A DNA stretch of 64,000 bases from positions 310,001 through 374,000 of the forward strand of contig JACJYC010000005.1 of the NCBI GenBank assembly GCA_020636325.1, read 5' to 3'. Position 1 is the stretch's first letter. The number at the start of each line of letters is the position of its first letter. Below are positions 40,936 through 49,990 of this stretch, one piece after another. The notes under the pieces were generated by a model that had not been told where the DNA came from, ran no database searches, and saw nothing but the letters and a program-made list of their open reading frames with translations. Source of the stretch: Lewinellaceae bacterium (GTDB lineage Bacteria; Bacteroidota; Bacteroidia; Chitinophagales; Saprospiraceae). The position numbers and the translations under genes are program-made.

Positions 40936-41952
40936 TTATCCGGACAATTTTCCCTTTTTGAATGCTCCAGGCGTCAAACCCGTATGATCCTTAAACGCCT
41001 GATAAAAGGCCGACCGGGAATGGAAGCCCGACGCTTTGGCAATCGCTTCGATGGTGTATTGCGCCATTTCCGGGTCCAATAACAATCCTTCCGCTTTTTG
41101 CACCCTCAGCGCATTGATATAGTCCGTAAAACCCTGATTATGCTTTGACCGGATATAGGCCGACAGATAATTGGGGTGACAATCCAGGTCAGCCGCCAGC
41201 CGGGTCAGCGTCAGGTCCGGGTTCTGATAGATCCCATCCTCTTGCATCAGTTTTCCCAGCTGAAGGTCCAGTCCGTCGTCCTCGATCGGAAGCGGCTTGT
41301 CTCCTTTCTTTTCGCGCTTACTTCCCAAAAAGGCAGAATGCCGAAAGCCGGCAAGGGTCATCAGGTAAAAACTCATGGAAGCGACAGCCGGAACGATCAG
41401 CCTCAACCGTTCGATATCCGAAAATGAGAACCGCACCCATTGAGCCAGCGCCAGTAAAAAGAAAAACGACAGCAGCGGCGGAATCCAGACCCTGAACGGG
41501 CTTCCCTTAAGGACCTTACCGGCGCAGGATGCCCGATAATAGCGGATCGCAGCAATCAGGCAATAACCCTGCAGGAAAACCATCGCCGGCAGTATGCCCC
41601 GGTAAATGCCCAGGCAGGCCAGGACCGGAGCGCCCAGGGCGGGTAAGAAATGAAGCGCGGTTCTCCAGATTGTGGAGGTTTTGTTTTGGATCTGACTGTC
41701 GACAAACAACAGGATTAACGGCCCCGACGAATAGGTGATGAACAACTCGGCCAACTTCAATCCCAACACCTCCCGGACCCATCCTGCATTGACCACGGTG
41801 ATCAGGAGCATAGCCAGCGTACAGGCCAGGAAGACCAGTTTGACCAGACCGCTGCCAGGTTGCTTTTTGTCCGTATGAAAGACAAGCAACCACGTGATGA
41901 CCGCGCCCTGGGCTACGCCTAACAAGCTGATAACCGTCAATGTTTCGGTCAT
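40936..41952 (-). CDS. Membrane-anchored AraC-type regulator
   Basis: 338 residues. About 1-210 form six to seven transmembrane helices (LLGVAQGAVITWLLVFH and following), a sensor arrangement frequent in Bacteroidota. About 235-335 is an AraC/XylS DNA-binding domain: LTRLAADLDCHPNYLSAYIRSKHNQGFTDYINALRV for the first HTH and TIEAIAKASGFHSRSAFYQAFKDHTGLTPGAFKK for the second. A membrane signal is probably passed directly to DNA binding. The neighbouring S12 hydrolase gene downstream is a likely target. Confidence 0.9.
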   Translation of the reverse strand: MTETLTVISLLGVAQGAVITWLLVFHTDKKQPGSGLVKLVFLACTLAMLLITVVNAGWVREVLGLKLAELFITYSSGPLILLFVDSQIQNKTSTIWRTALHFLPALGAPVLACLGIYRGILPAMVFLQGYCLIAAIRYYRASCAGKVLKGSPFRVWIPPLLSFFFLLALAQWVRFSFSDIERLRLIVPAVASMSFYLMTLAGFRHSAFLGSKREKKGDKPLPIEDDGLDLQLGKLMQEDGIYQNPDLTLTRLAADLDCHPNYLSAYIRSKHNQGFTDYINALRVQKAEGLLLDPEMAQYTIEAIAKASGFHSRSAFYQAFKDHTGLTPGAFKKGKLSG

Positions 41953-42078
41953 TATTTTTCAAGATTAACGCCTGGTCCCGAAAATAGGATTAATTTGAAT
42001 AACTTTAAACCGCAACCTCCGGGCCGTGTCCTTGTCATTAGGTTGAATATTCCCGACAACCTACCAAAAATGGACATC

Positions 42079-43302
42079 ATGAAAAAACTGGTTCAAATCA
42101 CCCTGCTGTTCGTTTCCACCTGGGCTTTTTCTCAGGAAAAAACACTCCCTGTTGACAGTTTATATGCATTGGCCGTCGCTGATTTGCCGGCATTCGCGCA
42201 TTACGTCACCCGCGATGCCAAATCGGATTTTGAAAAGGCATCCTTTGTGATCGACTGGTTTGCGCGTTATTTCGACTGGACGGCCACCGACTACCAGCGC
42301 CGGACGGTCAGGGACATTCTGGAGCGCAAAGGCGGCAATTGCAACGAACTGGCCCAGGTGAGCAAGGCCTGCATGGAAACCCTCGGCCTGAAGATGCGGC
42401 GCATCCGGGAGATCAACCTGCACGTACTGACGGAAAGGCGGCAGAAAGATGCGGAAGAACGGGTTAAAGAGACCGGTGTGCGCGCTTCCGTTTTCGGCAA
42501 ACAACACAACGATCACGTCTGGCTGGAAATCTTCGACAACGCCACCGGGGAGTGGTTCCCGGCCGATCCGTCGCTGGGCGTAGCTGGTAAACGGGCGTGG
42601 CTGGCGGCGCGCTACAGTTTCGGCAAGCGGTACAGCCTCGATCCTTCTTCCGAGGATATGATCGCCCCGTTTGCCGTTTTTGCGGAAGGCGATGACCCCT
42701 GGATCGACAGAACCCAATATTACGCCGTTGAAGGATTCAATGATTTGTATTACGGCCAACTGGAAAAACTCCCGGCCTGGGATAGATGGACGGCCCTCAT
42801 CAGCCGTCTGGACGGCAAGGCCCTGGCCGCCTTCATGGGCAAGGAAAACCTCCACGAGTCCCTGCCGCTCATTGCAGAACTATCCGATACTTACGAGACC
42901 CTGAAAAAACAATTCCTGGCCACGGATCTCGGGAAGATCCATCAAAACATCGATGCCTTTTCCAAAAACCTCGTCGCCGGGGAATACGATAAGGTAGTAG
43001 GCGCTTATACCGATGACGCCAAAATCTTCCCCGACCGGATGGAGATCCTCCAGGGCGCAAAAGCCATCGCCGGATACTGGATCCCCCCGCCGGAACGCAA
43101 ATCCAGGACCATCCACCACCGGATCATGCCCGAAGAGATCCGCATCATCGGCGAAGAGGCCTACGATTGGGGATATTATGAGGGAAAAACCCGCACAGCC
43201 GACGGCGCGGAGGCGCCCTGGCGCGGCAAATACGTCATTGTATGGCGGAAAATGCCGGATGGGGACTGGAAGATCTATCTGGATATCTGGAACCGCACCT
43301 GA
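42079..43302 (+). CDS. Secreted transglutaminase-like protein with SnoaL-like domain
   Basis: About 407 residues. Signal peptide MKKLVQITLLFVSTWAFSQ decides the start (an ATG 9 bp upstream would add MDI). A transglutaminase-like papain-fold domain has the Cys in ERKGGNCNELAQ (about 87), His in NDHVWLEIFD (about 148) and Asp in FPADPSLG (about 163). The C-terminal 110 residues resemble a SnoaL/DUF4440 cup (FSKNLVAGEYDKVVGAYTDDAKIFPD ... YVIVWRKMPDGDWKIYLDIW). It probably is a periplasmic peptidase or transamidase; substrate unknown. Its stop is immediately followed by the stop of the convergent GH43 gene. Confidence 0.85.
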   Translation: MKKLVQITLLFVSTWAFSQEKTLPVDSLYALAVADLPAFAHYVTRDAKSDFEKASFVIDWFARYFDWTATDYQRRTVRDILERKGGNCNELAQVSKACMETLGLKMRRIREINLHVLTERRQKDAEERVKETGVRASVFGKQHNDHVWLEIFDNATGEWFPADPSLGVAGKRAWLAARYSFGKRYSLDPSSEDMIAPFAVFAEGDDPWIDRTQYYAVEGFNDLYYGQLEKLPAWDRWTALISRLDGKALAAFMGKENLHESLPLIAELSDTYETLKKQFLATDLGKIHQNIDAFSKNLVAGEYDKVVGAYTDDAKIFPDRMEILQGAKAIAGYWIPPPERKSRTIHHRIMPEEIRIIGEEAYDWGYYEGKTRTADGAEAPWRGKYVIVWRKMPDGDWKIYLDIWNRT

Positions 43303-44949
43303 TCATTTCGTCACCCGGAACCAGTCAAAATCAGCATAACTGCCCCGCCGGGCATTACTGGCGCTGGTGGCGAACAAGCCCACCTTGGCGCCGATCCATT
43401 TGTCGGGCAGGGCGGTAAATTCCTCGCCGATGGGCGTAAAACGCTGCCCGTCCTCGCTGTAGCTGAACCGGCATTTGGCATCCGGGCCGCTGACATTCAC
43501 CCGGAGGTATGCCGTGTTCGTGCCGATCCGTTTTTCCGCAACGACTTCTTCGGCCGTGCCCTTTTCAGCATTTTTACAGCGGACCTGGCTTATCTTGTAC
43601 CCTTTGTCGTCCTGCGAGATAGCGAGGTAAGCGTAGTCATTGCCGGTTATGATCAGCCCCGCTTTTTTTTCCTGCCAGGCTTCGAATTCCACCTGCCAGG
43701 TGACTTTGGTCGTGGCTGTAAAGTCGGGCGCCGGAAATTTCTGCAACAACAGGTTGGGTACCGGCCACAGGTTAGCCGCCCCTTGCGGCTGATTCACCGC
43801 AAACAGGCGCAGATAATCCTTGCCGCGCAGCAGCGCGCTCCACACTACCCGGGGGTTGGCGTGCCACTGCCATTGCAAGCCCAGCACGTCGGTATTGAAT
43901 TCATCGCTTTCGGCAGGTGTCTGAATGGGGTAAGTGGCGCCCACATCGGGCTTTTTATGCCTCAAAACGGGTTCGCCCACCCCGTTGCCGTCCTTGTCCT
44001 CTCCCATCATGGGCCAGTCGCCGACCCAGCGTACGGGCTGCAGGTGAAGAATGCGGCCGTAGGCTTCGACATCCTGAAAATGAAGGAACCAGGATTCTCC
44101 GCCGGGCGTTTCCACCCAGCCGCCCTGGTGCGGGCCGTTGACCGGGGTACTGCCTTGCTCCAATACGATCTTTTCTTCGTACGGACCATAGATATCCCTG
44201 GATCGCAGGATCAACTGCCACCCGGTCGGTACGCCGCCCGCCGGAGCGAAAATGTAATAATAGCCGTTTCGTTTATAGAATTTGGGGCCTTCGATCGTCT
44301 TGTGGCCGTCGTGACCGTCGAACACGTGTTTGCCTTCATCCAGGACGCGGGTGCCATCGGCATTCATGCGATTGACGGTGATCAGGCTGTTGACGCCTGC
44401 ACGGCTGCCGGCCCACCCGTGTACGAGGTAGACCTGTCCGTCGTCGTCCCAGAGCGGACTGGTATCGATGATGCCCTTGCCTTCTTTCACCAGCACCGGC
44501 GGCTCCCAATCTCCGGCCGGGTCGCGGGTTTTGACCATGTACACGCCGTGGTCCGGGTCGCCCCAGTAGATGTAGAATTCGCCGTCGTGGTACCTTAGGC
44601 AGGGCGCCCATACCCCGTTGCCGTGTTGCGGGACCTCAAAAAAGGCTTCCGGGATCTGCTTTTGAAGCGCGTGGCCGATAATTTCCCAGTTCACCAGGTC
44701 TCTGGAATGCAGAATGGGCAGCCCCGGCATGCAATTGAAGCTGGAGGCCGTCAGGTAATAGTCCTCCCCTACCCGGATCGCATCCGGATCGGAATAATCG
44801 GCGTACAGGATGGGATTTTTATAGGTGCCGTCCCCTTGATCGGCCACCCAAACCTGGGAGACCTTGCCTGCGGATTGGGTAAAAACCGGCAGGACACCTG
44901 CCGCAAAGACAAAAAAGAACGCAATTTTTTTAATCTGCCAATACTTCAT
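43303..44949 (-). CDS. Glycoside hydrolase family 43
   Basis: 548-residue exported five-bladed beta-propeller glycosidase (beta-xylosidase / arabinofuranosidase type). Signal peptide about 1-25. Catalytic base Asp in YADYSDPDAIRVG (about 52), the pKa-modulating Asp in IIDTSPLWDDDG (about 163) and the acid Glu in TIEGPKFYKRNGYYYI (about 217). The C-terminal part (about 350-545) is the beta-sandwich that closes many GH43 xylosidases. It starts 34 bp behind glpX, so the two may be cotranscribed. No SusC/D pair is nearby. Confidence 0.92.
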   Translation of the reverse strand: MKYWQIKKIAFFFVFAAGVLPVFTQSAGKVSQVWVADQGDGTYKNPILYADYSDPDAIRVGEDYYLTASSFNCMPGLPILHSRDLVNWEIIGHALQKQIPEAFFEVPQHGNGVWAPCLRYHDGEFYIYWGDPDHGVYMVKTRDPAGDWEPPVLVKEGKGIIDTSPLWDDDGQVYLVHGWAGSRAGVNSLITVNRMNADGTRVLDEGKHVFDGHDGHKTIEGPKFYKRNGYYYIFAPAGGVPTGWQLILRSRDIYGPYEEKIVLEQGSTPVNGPHQGGWVETPGGESWFLHFQDVEAYGRILHLQPVRWVGDWPMMGEDKDGNGVGEPVLRHKKPDVGATYPIQTPAESDEFNTDVLGLQWQWHANPRVVWSALLRGKDYLRLFAVNQPQGAANLWPVPNLLLQKFPAPDFTATTKVTWQVEFEAWQEKKAGLIITGNDYAYLAISQDDKGYKISQVRCKNAEKGTAEEVVAEKRIGTNTAYLRVNVSGPDAKCRFSYSEDGQRFTPIGEEFTALPDKWIGAKVGLFATSASNARRGSYADFDWFRVTK

Positions 44950-44983
44950 CAGATTCCGGTTAACCGGCTGTTTTGTGTATCAA

Positions 44984-45967
44984 TCACCCGGGAAGCTCGT
45001 ACTCCACCCCGGAAAGTTTCTTTTTCAGGTTGTGAATGCCTTCGATATACCGAACGGTCCCCGACCTGGATCGCATAACGATGCTGTGGGTCGTTACAAT
45101 TCCATTGGCCTTGAAGGTAACGCCTTTCAGGAAAGGGCTGCTGGTGATGCCCGTGGCTGCGAAATAGGTATCGTCCGAGCTGATGAGGTTGTCCAGGTTC
45201 AGCACTTCTTCCAGGTCGGCGCCCTCTGCCAACAGCCGGCTTTTTTCCATCTCGGACTGCGGCGCACGCATACATTGCATCCCCCCGTCCATAGCTTTGA
45301 CCGCCGCCGCCGACAGGATCGCTTCGGGCGTGCCGCCGATGCCGATCATGACATCTATCTCAGTATCCGGCAATGCAGCGGCAACAGCGCCGGTCACGTC
45401 CCCGTGCGGGGCCAGGAAGATCCTGGCGCCCAGCATGCGGATCTCGCGGATCAGTTCCTCATGCCTGGGGCGGTCGAGCACAAAAACAGCCAATGCCCGG
45501 ACATCCTTATTGAGGGCCTCGGCAATATTCCTCAGGTTCTCACTCGCCGACTTCCGGATATCGATCGCGTTTTTAGCCTGGCCGGGCACCACCAGTTTGT
45601 TCATATAAAAGGAGCTGCCGGGCCGCAGCATGCTGTCGTGTTTTGACATGGCAATGGTCGCCACGGCGTTAAACTGCCCATTGGCCAGCAACGTCGTCCC
45701 CTCCACCGGGTCAACGGCAATATCCACTTTCGGTCCCTTTCCCGTTCCCACTTTCTCTCCGTTGAACAACATGGGCGCTTTATCCTTTTCGCCCTCGCCG
45801 ATGATCACGGTTCCGTCAATATCGATGGTGCTGAGGTAATACCGAATACCGTCCACTGCAGCTTTGTCGCCGCCCTCTTTGTCTCCCTTGCCGGCAAAAT
45901 AAGAGGACGCAATAGCCCCGAGCTCGGTAGCCCGAACAATTTCAAGTGCCAAATCGCGATATGCCAT
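44984..45967 (-). CDS. glpX: Fructose-1,6-bisphosphatase class II (GlpX)
   Basis: 327-residue lithium-sensitive phosphatase unrelated to the class I enzyme at the window's left edge. Family marks: GDKAAVDGIRYYLSTIDIDGTVIIGEGEKD (about 33-62), VDIAVDPVEGTTLLANGQ with the metal-binding Asp/Glu (about 80-97), and MIGIGGTPEAILSAAAVKAMDGGMQ (about 211-235). The start MAYRDLALEIVRATELGAI is the family N-terminus. Some members also cleave sedoheptulose-1,7-bisphosphate. It precedes the GH43 gene on the same strand. Confidence 0.95.
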   Translation of the reverse strand: MAYRDLALEIVRATELGAIASSYFAGKGDKEGGDKAAVDGIRYYLSTIDIDGTVIIGEGEKDKAPMLFNGEKVGTGKGPKVDIAVDPVEGTTLLANGQFNAVATIAMSKHDSMLRPGSSFYMNKLVVPGQAKNAIDIRKSASENLRNIAEALNKDVRALAVFVLDRPRHEELIREIRMLGARIFLAPHGDVTGAVAAALPDTEIDVMIGIGGTPEAILSAAAVKAMDGGMQCMRAPQSEMEKSRLLAEGADLEEVLNLDNLISSDDTYFAATGITSSPFLKGVTFKANGIVTTHSIVMRSRSGTVRYIEGIHNLKKKLSGVEYELPG

Positions 45968-46156
45968 ATTGTTTGTTTTTAGTCTCCGTTTCGCTGTTGC
46001 CGGTTGCCGGTTTTTTGCAGGCGGTAAAGTTTCTGGACACCCGAAAATTGATTTCAGGTATGGCAAATGCCGTTGGTAAAGGTAGTAAATCCATTTTTCA
46101 GGAAGGCGGATGCGGATAAAAAACCATTCCGGGCCGTTCTGTACGTCAGCTTGCCT

Positions 46157-46164
46157 TATCTTTG
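46157..46164 (+). promoter_or_regulatory. -7 box of the polytopic membrane protein gene
   Basis: TATCTTTG matches TAnnTTTG exactly. The transcription start would fall only about 10-15 bp before the ATG codons at 46180 and 46186, so the leader is very short. Confidence 0.55.
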
Positions 46165-46185
46165 GGCTTTATTGGCCGAATGCCT

Positions 46186-48471
46186 ATGCTGAAGAATCTT
46201 TCCGTCCTTTCCCTCATCACGCTAATTGTCCTGACGTCAGCAGCGATTCTCTGGCGGTTTCCGGATTATTTCGAATACGGCAACAGCCGGGTCATTGAAC
46301 CCTGGGGAGACGGTTACCAGGCCTATCACGCCTATCTGTACCATATAAAAAACGACACGGGTTACTCCCATTATGCCGGGATGAATTACCCGTTCGGCGA
46401 CCATGTCATTCCGGGCAATTGCCAGCCGCTGCTCAGCAATGCGGTCAAGTTCCTTGGATTGGAGCACTACGCGCTGGGCATCATGCATTTTTCCATGCTG
46501 GTCTCCATTCTGCTGGCCGCTGTGTTCTTATGGCTGATCTTCATGCGGCTGGGTTTGCCGGGCTGGGTTTCGGTCGCGGCAGCCATCGGCATTGCCTTTC
46601 TGTCGCCGCAGATACACCGCATGAGCACCCATTACGGGCTGGCGCACCCGGAGGTCGTTCCGGTCGTATTTTACCTGCTGCTGCGATGGGAAGAACGCGA
46701 GGACTGGCGGTGGGCCCTGGGCCTGGGGCTGTCTATTTTTATTTTTGCCCAGATCCATTTCTATTTCTTTGCCATCATGGCATTCACCATCACGGGATAC
46801 ATGGGCATCCGCTGGTTATGGCGGCGCGACTGGAAACGGCTGCCCCGCTATGCCTTGCACTACGGCCTGGCGGTCCTCCTCCCTTTCGTTTTCTTCAACT
46901 GGTGGATGAATGCCGGCGACCCTGTGAACGACCGGTCCGGGCTGCCCTGGGGCTTTTTCAACTACCGGGCCTATCCGGGCGGATTGCTGTATTCGCCGTT
47001 CGAACCCCACTGGAAATGGTTGGGCGAGCATATGCTGAAACTGCGGCATTTCGATTTCGAGGCGCGCAATTATATCGGATTAACCGCCATTGCAGGCCTG
47101 GTTCTGCTGGTAGTTGCGCTGGCAAAACGCCGTTTTGATACGGTTATGCCGGCAGAGCAACCCGTCGACCGCAGGCAGTGGATGATCTATACCCTGGTCG
47201 CTTCGGCTGCCATCCTGATCTTCGCGTTCGGCATACCGTTCATCATTCCCGGGTTGGAGGGCCTGCTGAACCATACCGGTCCGATCCGCCAGTTCAGGTC
47301 CATCGGGCGGTTTGCCTGGGTCTTCTATTATGCCGTCAACATAGCGGCTATCACGGCCATTTACCGGGTATGGGGCAAAAAGCCGCTGATGATGGCCCTC
47401 CCGTTGGCCGTCCTGCTGTTCGAAGCCCATGCTTTTGCCTGGGACAAAGACCTGCGGCTGGACCCCATTGAAGAATACGAACCGGGCAAGCGGTTTACCG
47501 ACCTCAAGGAGGTCAATTTTGCCGCCTATCAATCCATTTTGCCCATCCCCTATTTCAACCTGGGATCCGATCAGTTCTGGTGGGATATCAGCGGCCTGGT
47601 CGCCCAGAAAAGCGAAACCATTTCCATCCAGACAGGATTGCCCCTCTCAGGATCGCACCTTACCCGGACCTCCCGGTCGCAAACCCTCAAACAACTGCAA
47701 CTGGTGACCGAGCCGTACCGTTTGCCGGCCATCCTGTCGGATTTTCCCAACAAAAAGCCGCTGCTCATGGCCTGGGATACCATCCGCCACGCCGATTTCG
47801 GTCAGGATTTCCGCCATTTGCTCGACGGCGCCCTGCTCCTCTACGAGAAAAAGGAATTCCGGTTGTACGAACTGCCGCTGGAATCCTTTCAGGAACGGAT
47901 CGACCGCAAAATAGCTTCGATCCAGCGCAGCATGTCCGGCGACGCGCTATCCGCCCGGGACGGCTGGCTGCTGAGCGACTCCACAGCCCGGTTTGTCTAC
48001 CGCTCTTTCGACGACAAGCCATCCGATCATCCCTATTCAGGAGCCGGCGGCTTCAAAGGCGTCATGAATGAACTCAGCACCCTGTACGACGGTCCGCTTC
48101 CCGGCGACAGTGCGCAGGCTTATGTTTTCTCCGCCTGGATGTATATCGACGGCGACCTGAACACCCGGAGCGACATGGAAATCCAGCTCTACGACCCCAC
48201 CTCAGGGGAAGTACGGCAATCCGTCCGGTCGCAGGTCAAGGACAAGGTCAAAGTGTTCGATGCCAACGGATGGGCCCTGATCGAATGGCAGGTCCAGGCG
48301 GAACAACCGGGTTCGGCCGTTCGCTGGACTTTCCTCAACAAGGATCTGGGCAAAAACGAACTGCTGCTGGACGAGCTGCTGATCCGGCCTGCCGGTCTCG
48401 ATGTGTATAAACACCTGGAGAAAGGGGTTTGGTGGAATGATCGGAATTATACGGTAGACGGTAGATGGTAG
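46186..48471 (+). CDS. Polytopic membrane protein, GT-C-like
   Basis: 761 residues (MLKNLSVLSLITLIVLTSAAILW as first helix; ATG at 46180 is a possible alternative). About ten transmembrane helices cover residues 10-430, after which an extracytoplasmic domain of about 330 residues follows. The first loop (EPWGDGYQAYHAYLYHIKN) and the layout resemble GT-C type glycosyltransferases or DUF6311-like proteins that use polyprenyl-phosphate sugars, but a decisive motif was not found. The last residues TVDGRW and the stop are encoded by an ACGGTAG heptamer array. Confidence 0.78.
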   Translation: MLKNLSVLSLITLIVLTSAAILWRFPDYFEYGNSRVIEPWGDGYQAYHAYLYHIKNDTGYSHYAGMNYPFGDHVIPGNCQPLLSNAVKFLGLEHYALGIMHFSMLVSILLAAVFLWLIFMRLGLPGWVSVAAAIGIAFLSPQIHRMSTHYGLAHPEVVPVVFYLLLRWEEREDWRWALGLGLSIFIFAQIHFYFFAIMAFTITGYMGIRWLWRRDWKRLPRYALHYGLAVLLPFVFFNWWMNAGDPVNDRSGLPWGFFNYRAYPGGLLYSPFEPHWKWLGEHMLKLRHFDFEARNYIGLTAIAGLVLLVVALAKRRFDTVMPAEQPVDRRQWMIYTLVASAAILIFAFGIPFIIPGLEGLLNHTGPIRQFRSIGRFAWVFYYAVNIAAITAIYRVWGKKPLMMALPLAVLLFEAHAFAWDKDLRLDPIEEYEPGKRFTDLKEVNFAAYQSILPIPYFNLGSDQFWWDISGLVAQKSETISIQTGLPLSGSHLTRTSRSQTLKQLQLVTEPYRLPAILSDFPNKKPLLMAWDTIRHADFGQDFRHLLDGALLLYEKKEFRLYELPLESFQERIDRKIASIQRSMSGDALSARDGWLLSDSTARFVYRSFDDKPSDHPYSGAGGFKGVMNELSTLYDGPLPGDSAQAYVFSAWMYIDGDLNTRSDMEIQLYDPTSGEVRQSVRSQVKDKVKVFDANGWALIEWQVQAEQPGSAVRWTFLNKDLGKNELLLDELLIRPAGLDVYKHLEKGVWWNDRNYTVDGRW

Positions 48472-48485
48472 ACGGTAGACGGGGA
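48451..48485. repeat. Heptamer array ACGGTAG overlapping a gene's 3' end
   Basis: ACGGTAG, ACGGTAG, ATGGTAG, ACGGTAG, ACGGGGA from 48451. The first three units encode the final codons and TAG stop of the upstream gene. Confidence 0.88.
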
Positions 48486-48489
48486 TGCT

Positions 48490-48660
48490 GCCACGGTGAG
48501 GCGTGGTGGAGGCTGGAGGCTAGATGCTAGATGCTGGATGCTGGATGCTGGATGCTAGATGCTAGATGCTGGATACTGCCGACTGGATACTGCCAACTGA
48601 AGACTGACAACTGACAACTGAAGACTGCCAACTGCCAACTGACAACTGAAGACTGCCACC
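48490..48660. repeat. Hairpin plus 21-unit heptamer array switching from GGATGCT to GACAACT
   Basis: A CCACGG-TGAG-GCGTGG hairpin (about 48491-48506) leads into 21 heptamers from 48508 to 48654 without any register slip: GGAGGCT, AGATGCT, GGATGCT, GGATACT, GCCGACT, GCCAACT, GAAGACT, GACAACT. It joins the two main repeat families of the window in one 7-bp frame (NNNNRCT). Confidence 0.93.
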
Positions 48661-48711
48661 CCTGATTTTCAGCTCCGGCGATTCAACCGGAATAAATTTA
48701 AATATCCTTTT

Positions 48712-48719
48712 TAAATTTG
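48712..48719 (+). promoter_or_regulatory. -7 box of the dihydroorotase-like gene
   Basis: TAAATTTG matches TAnnTTTG, 17 bp before the start codon at 48737. Confidence 0.5.
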
Positions 48720-48736
48720 CCGAAATTTTTGATCGG

Positions 48737-49990
48737 ATGAATTACCTGATCCGCAACGTAACCATTCTGGATCCGGACGGACCCTGGCACCTCAGGCAAA
48801 CCAATCTTTACATCAGGGACGGTAAAATCACCGACCCGGGGAAAGCGCCCGGCTCGGTTAAGGAGTGGGACCTGAACGGCGCGTACTGCTCACCGGGCTG
48901 GGTGGATATCGGCGCTCATTCCGGTGATCCGGGGTTTGAACACCGGGAGGATTTTTCGACCCTCGCCGACGCGGCCCTGGCGGGCGGCTTTACAGGGCTG
49001 GCTTGTTTTCCCAACACCGCGCCGGTTACGCATTCCAAGCCGGGCATCCTGTATATGTTGCGGCAATCGGACAGGCTTCCGGTTGATATCTATCCCACGG
49101 GCGCCATTTCCATGGATTGCGCCGGGACCGACATCACGGAAATGATGGACATGCACGCTGCCGGCGCCGTAGCCTTTACCGACGGTAAACAGCCGGTGCA
49201 ACACGCCGGACTGATGATGCGCGCCCTCCAATACGTCAGGGCCTTCGACGGCCTGATCATCAACCGGCCGATGGACCTGGCCATTGCGCCCCACGGCGAG
49301 ATGCACGAAGGATATACCAGTACAAGCCTTGGACTCACGGGCATCCCGGCCCTGGCCGAAGAACTGATCGTCCAGCGCGATCTGGACCTGCTGGCCTATA
49401 CCGGATCAAGGCTGCTGCTGCACACCATTTCCAGCGCGCGTTCGGTTGAACTGATCCGCCAGGCCAAATCCCGCGGATTGAACGCCATGGCATCCGTAGC
49501 CGCCCACAATCTCTATTTCACAGACGAAGACCTCGCCGGGTTCGATTCCAACCTGAAACTGGCCCCGCCCCTGCGCAGTGCCGACGACAGGAAAGCCCTC
49601 CTGGAGGCCCTGCTGGTCGGAACCATCGACCTGGTCAGTTCCAACCACACACCCCTGGAAGAAGAAGCCAAAAAACTGGAATTCCCATACGCAAAATCCG
49701 GCGCGCTGGGCCTGGAAACGACCTTTTCCGCCTTGAATACCGCCCGCCCCGCCCCGGAAAAACTGGCGGAGATCCTGGCTATACGTCCGCGAAAAGCCCT
49801 GAACCTGGCCGTACCCCACATCGAAGAAGGCGCCGCTGCCAACCTGACCTTCTTTGACCCCGAAAGGGAATGGGTGTATACCGGAAAAGACATCCGTTCG
49901 AAATCCAGGAACAGCCCGTTTGTCGGCAGGACCTTGCAGGGAAAAGTACTGGGTACCTACCACAAAGGTGAGTTGAGAAAAAATCCCTAA
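48737..49990 (+). CDS. Dihydroorotase-like protein with altered metal site
   Basis: 417-residue amidohydrolase-fold protein of the dihydroorotase family (pyrimidine synthesis). The usual DxHxHxR metal motif reads D57-I-G-A-H61-S-G: the first His is Gly and the substrate Arg is Gly. The TDHAPH motif reads SSNHTPLEEEAKK, with the catalytic Asp changed to Asn. Remaining landmarks are standard (ALAGGFTGLACFPNTAPVTHSKP; LTGIPALAEELIVQRDL). Bacteroidota carry a whole group of this type. It may be a non-catalytic partner of aspartate transcarbamoylase or a diverged enzyme. Stop codons overlap with the convergent gene. Confidence 0.85.
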   Translation: MNYLIRNVTILDPDGPWHLRQTNLYIRDGKITDPGKAPGSVKEWDLNGAYCSPGWVDIGAHSGDPGFEHREDFSTLADAALAGGFTGLACFPNTAPVTHSKPGILYMLRQSDRLPVDIYPTGAISMDCAGTDITEMMDMHAAGAVAFTDGKQPVQHAGLMMRALQYVRAFDGLIINRPMDLAIAPHGEMHEGYTSTSLGLTGIPALAEELIVQRDLDLLAYTGSRLLLHTISSARSVELIRQAKSRGLNAMASVAAHNLYFTDEDLAGFDSNLKLAPPLRSADDRKALLEALLVGTIDLVSSNHTPLEEEAKKLEFPYAKSGALGLETTFSALNTARPAPEKLAEILAIRPRKALNLAVPHIEEGAAANLTFFDPEREWVYTGKDIRSKSRNSPFVGRTLQGKVLGTYHKGELRKNP

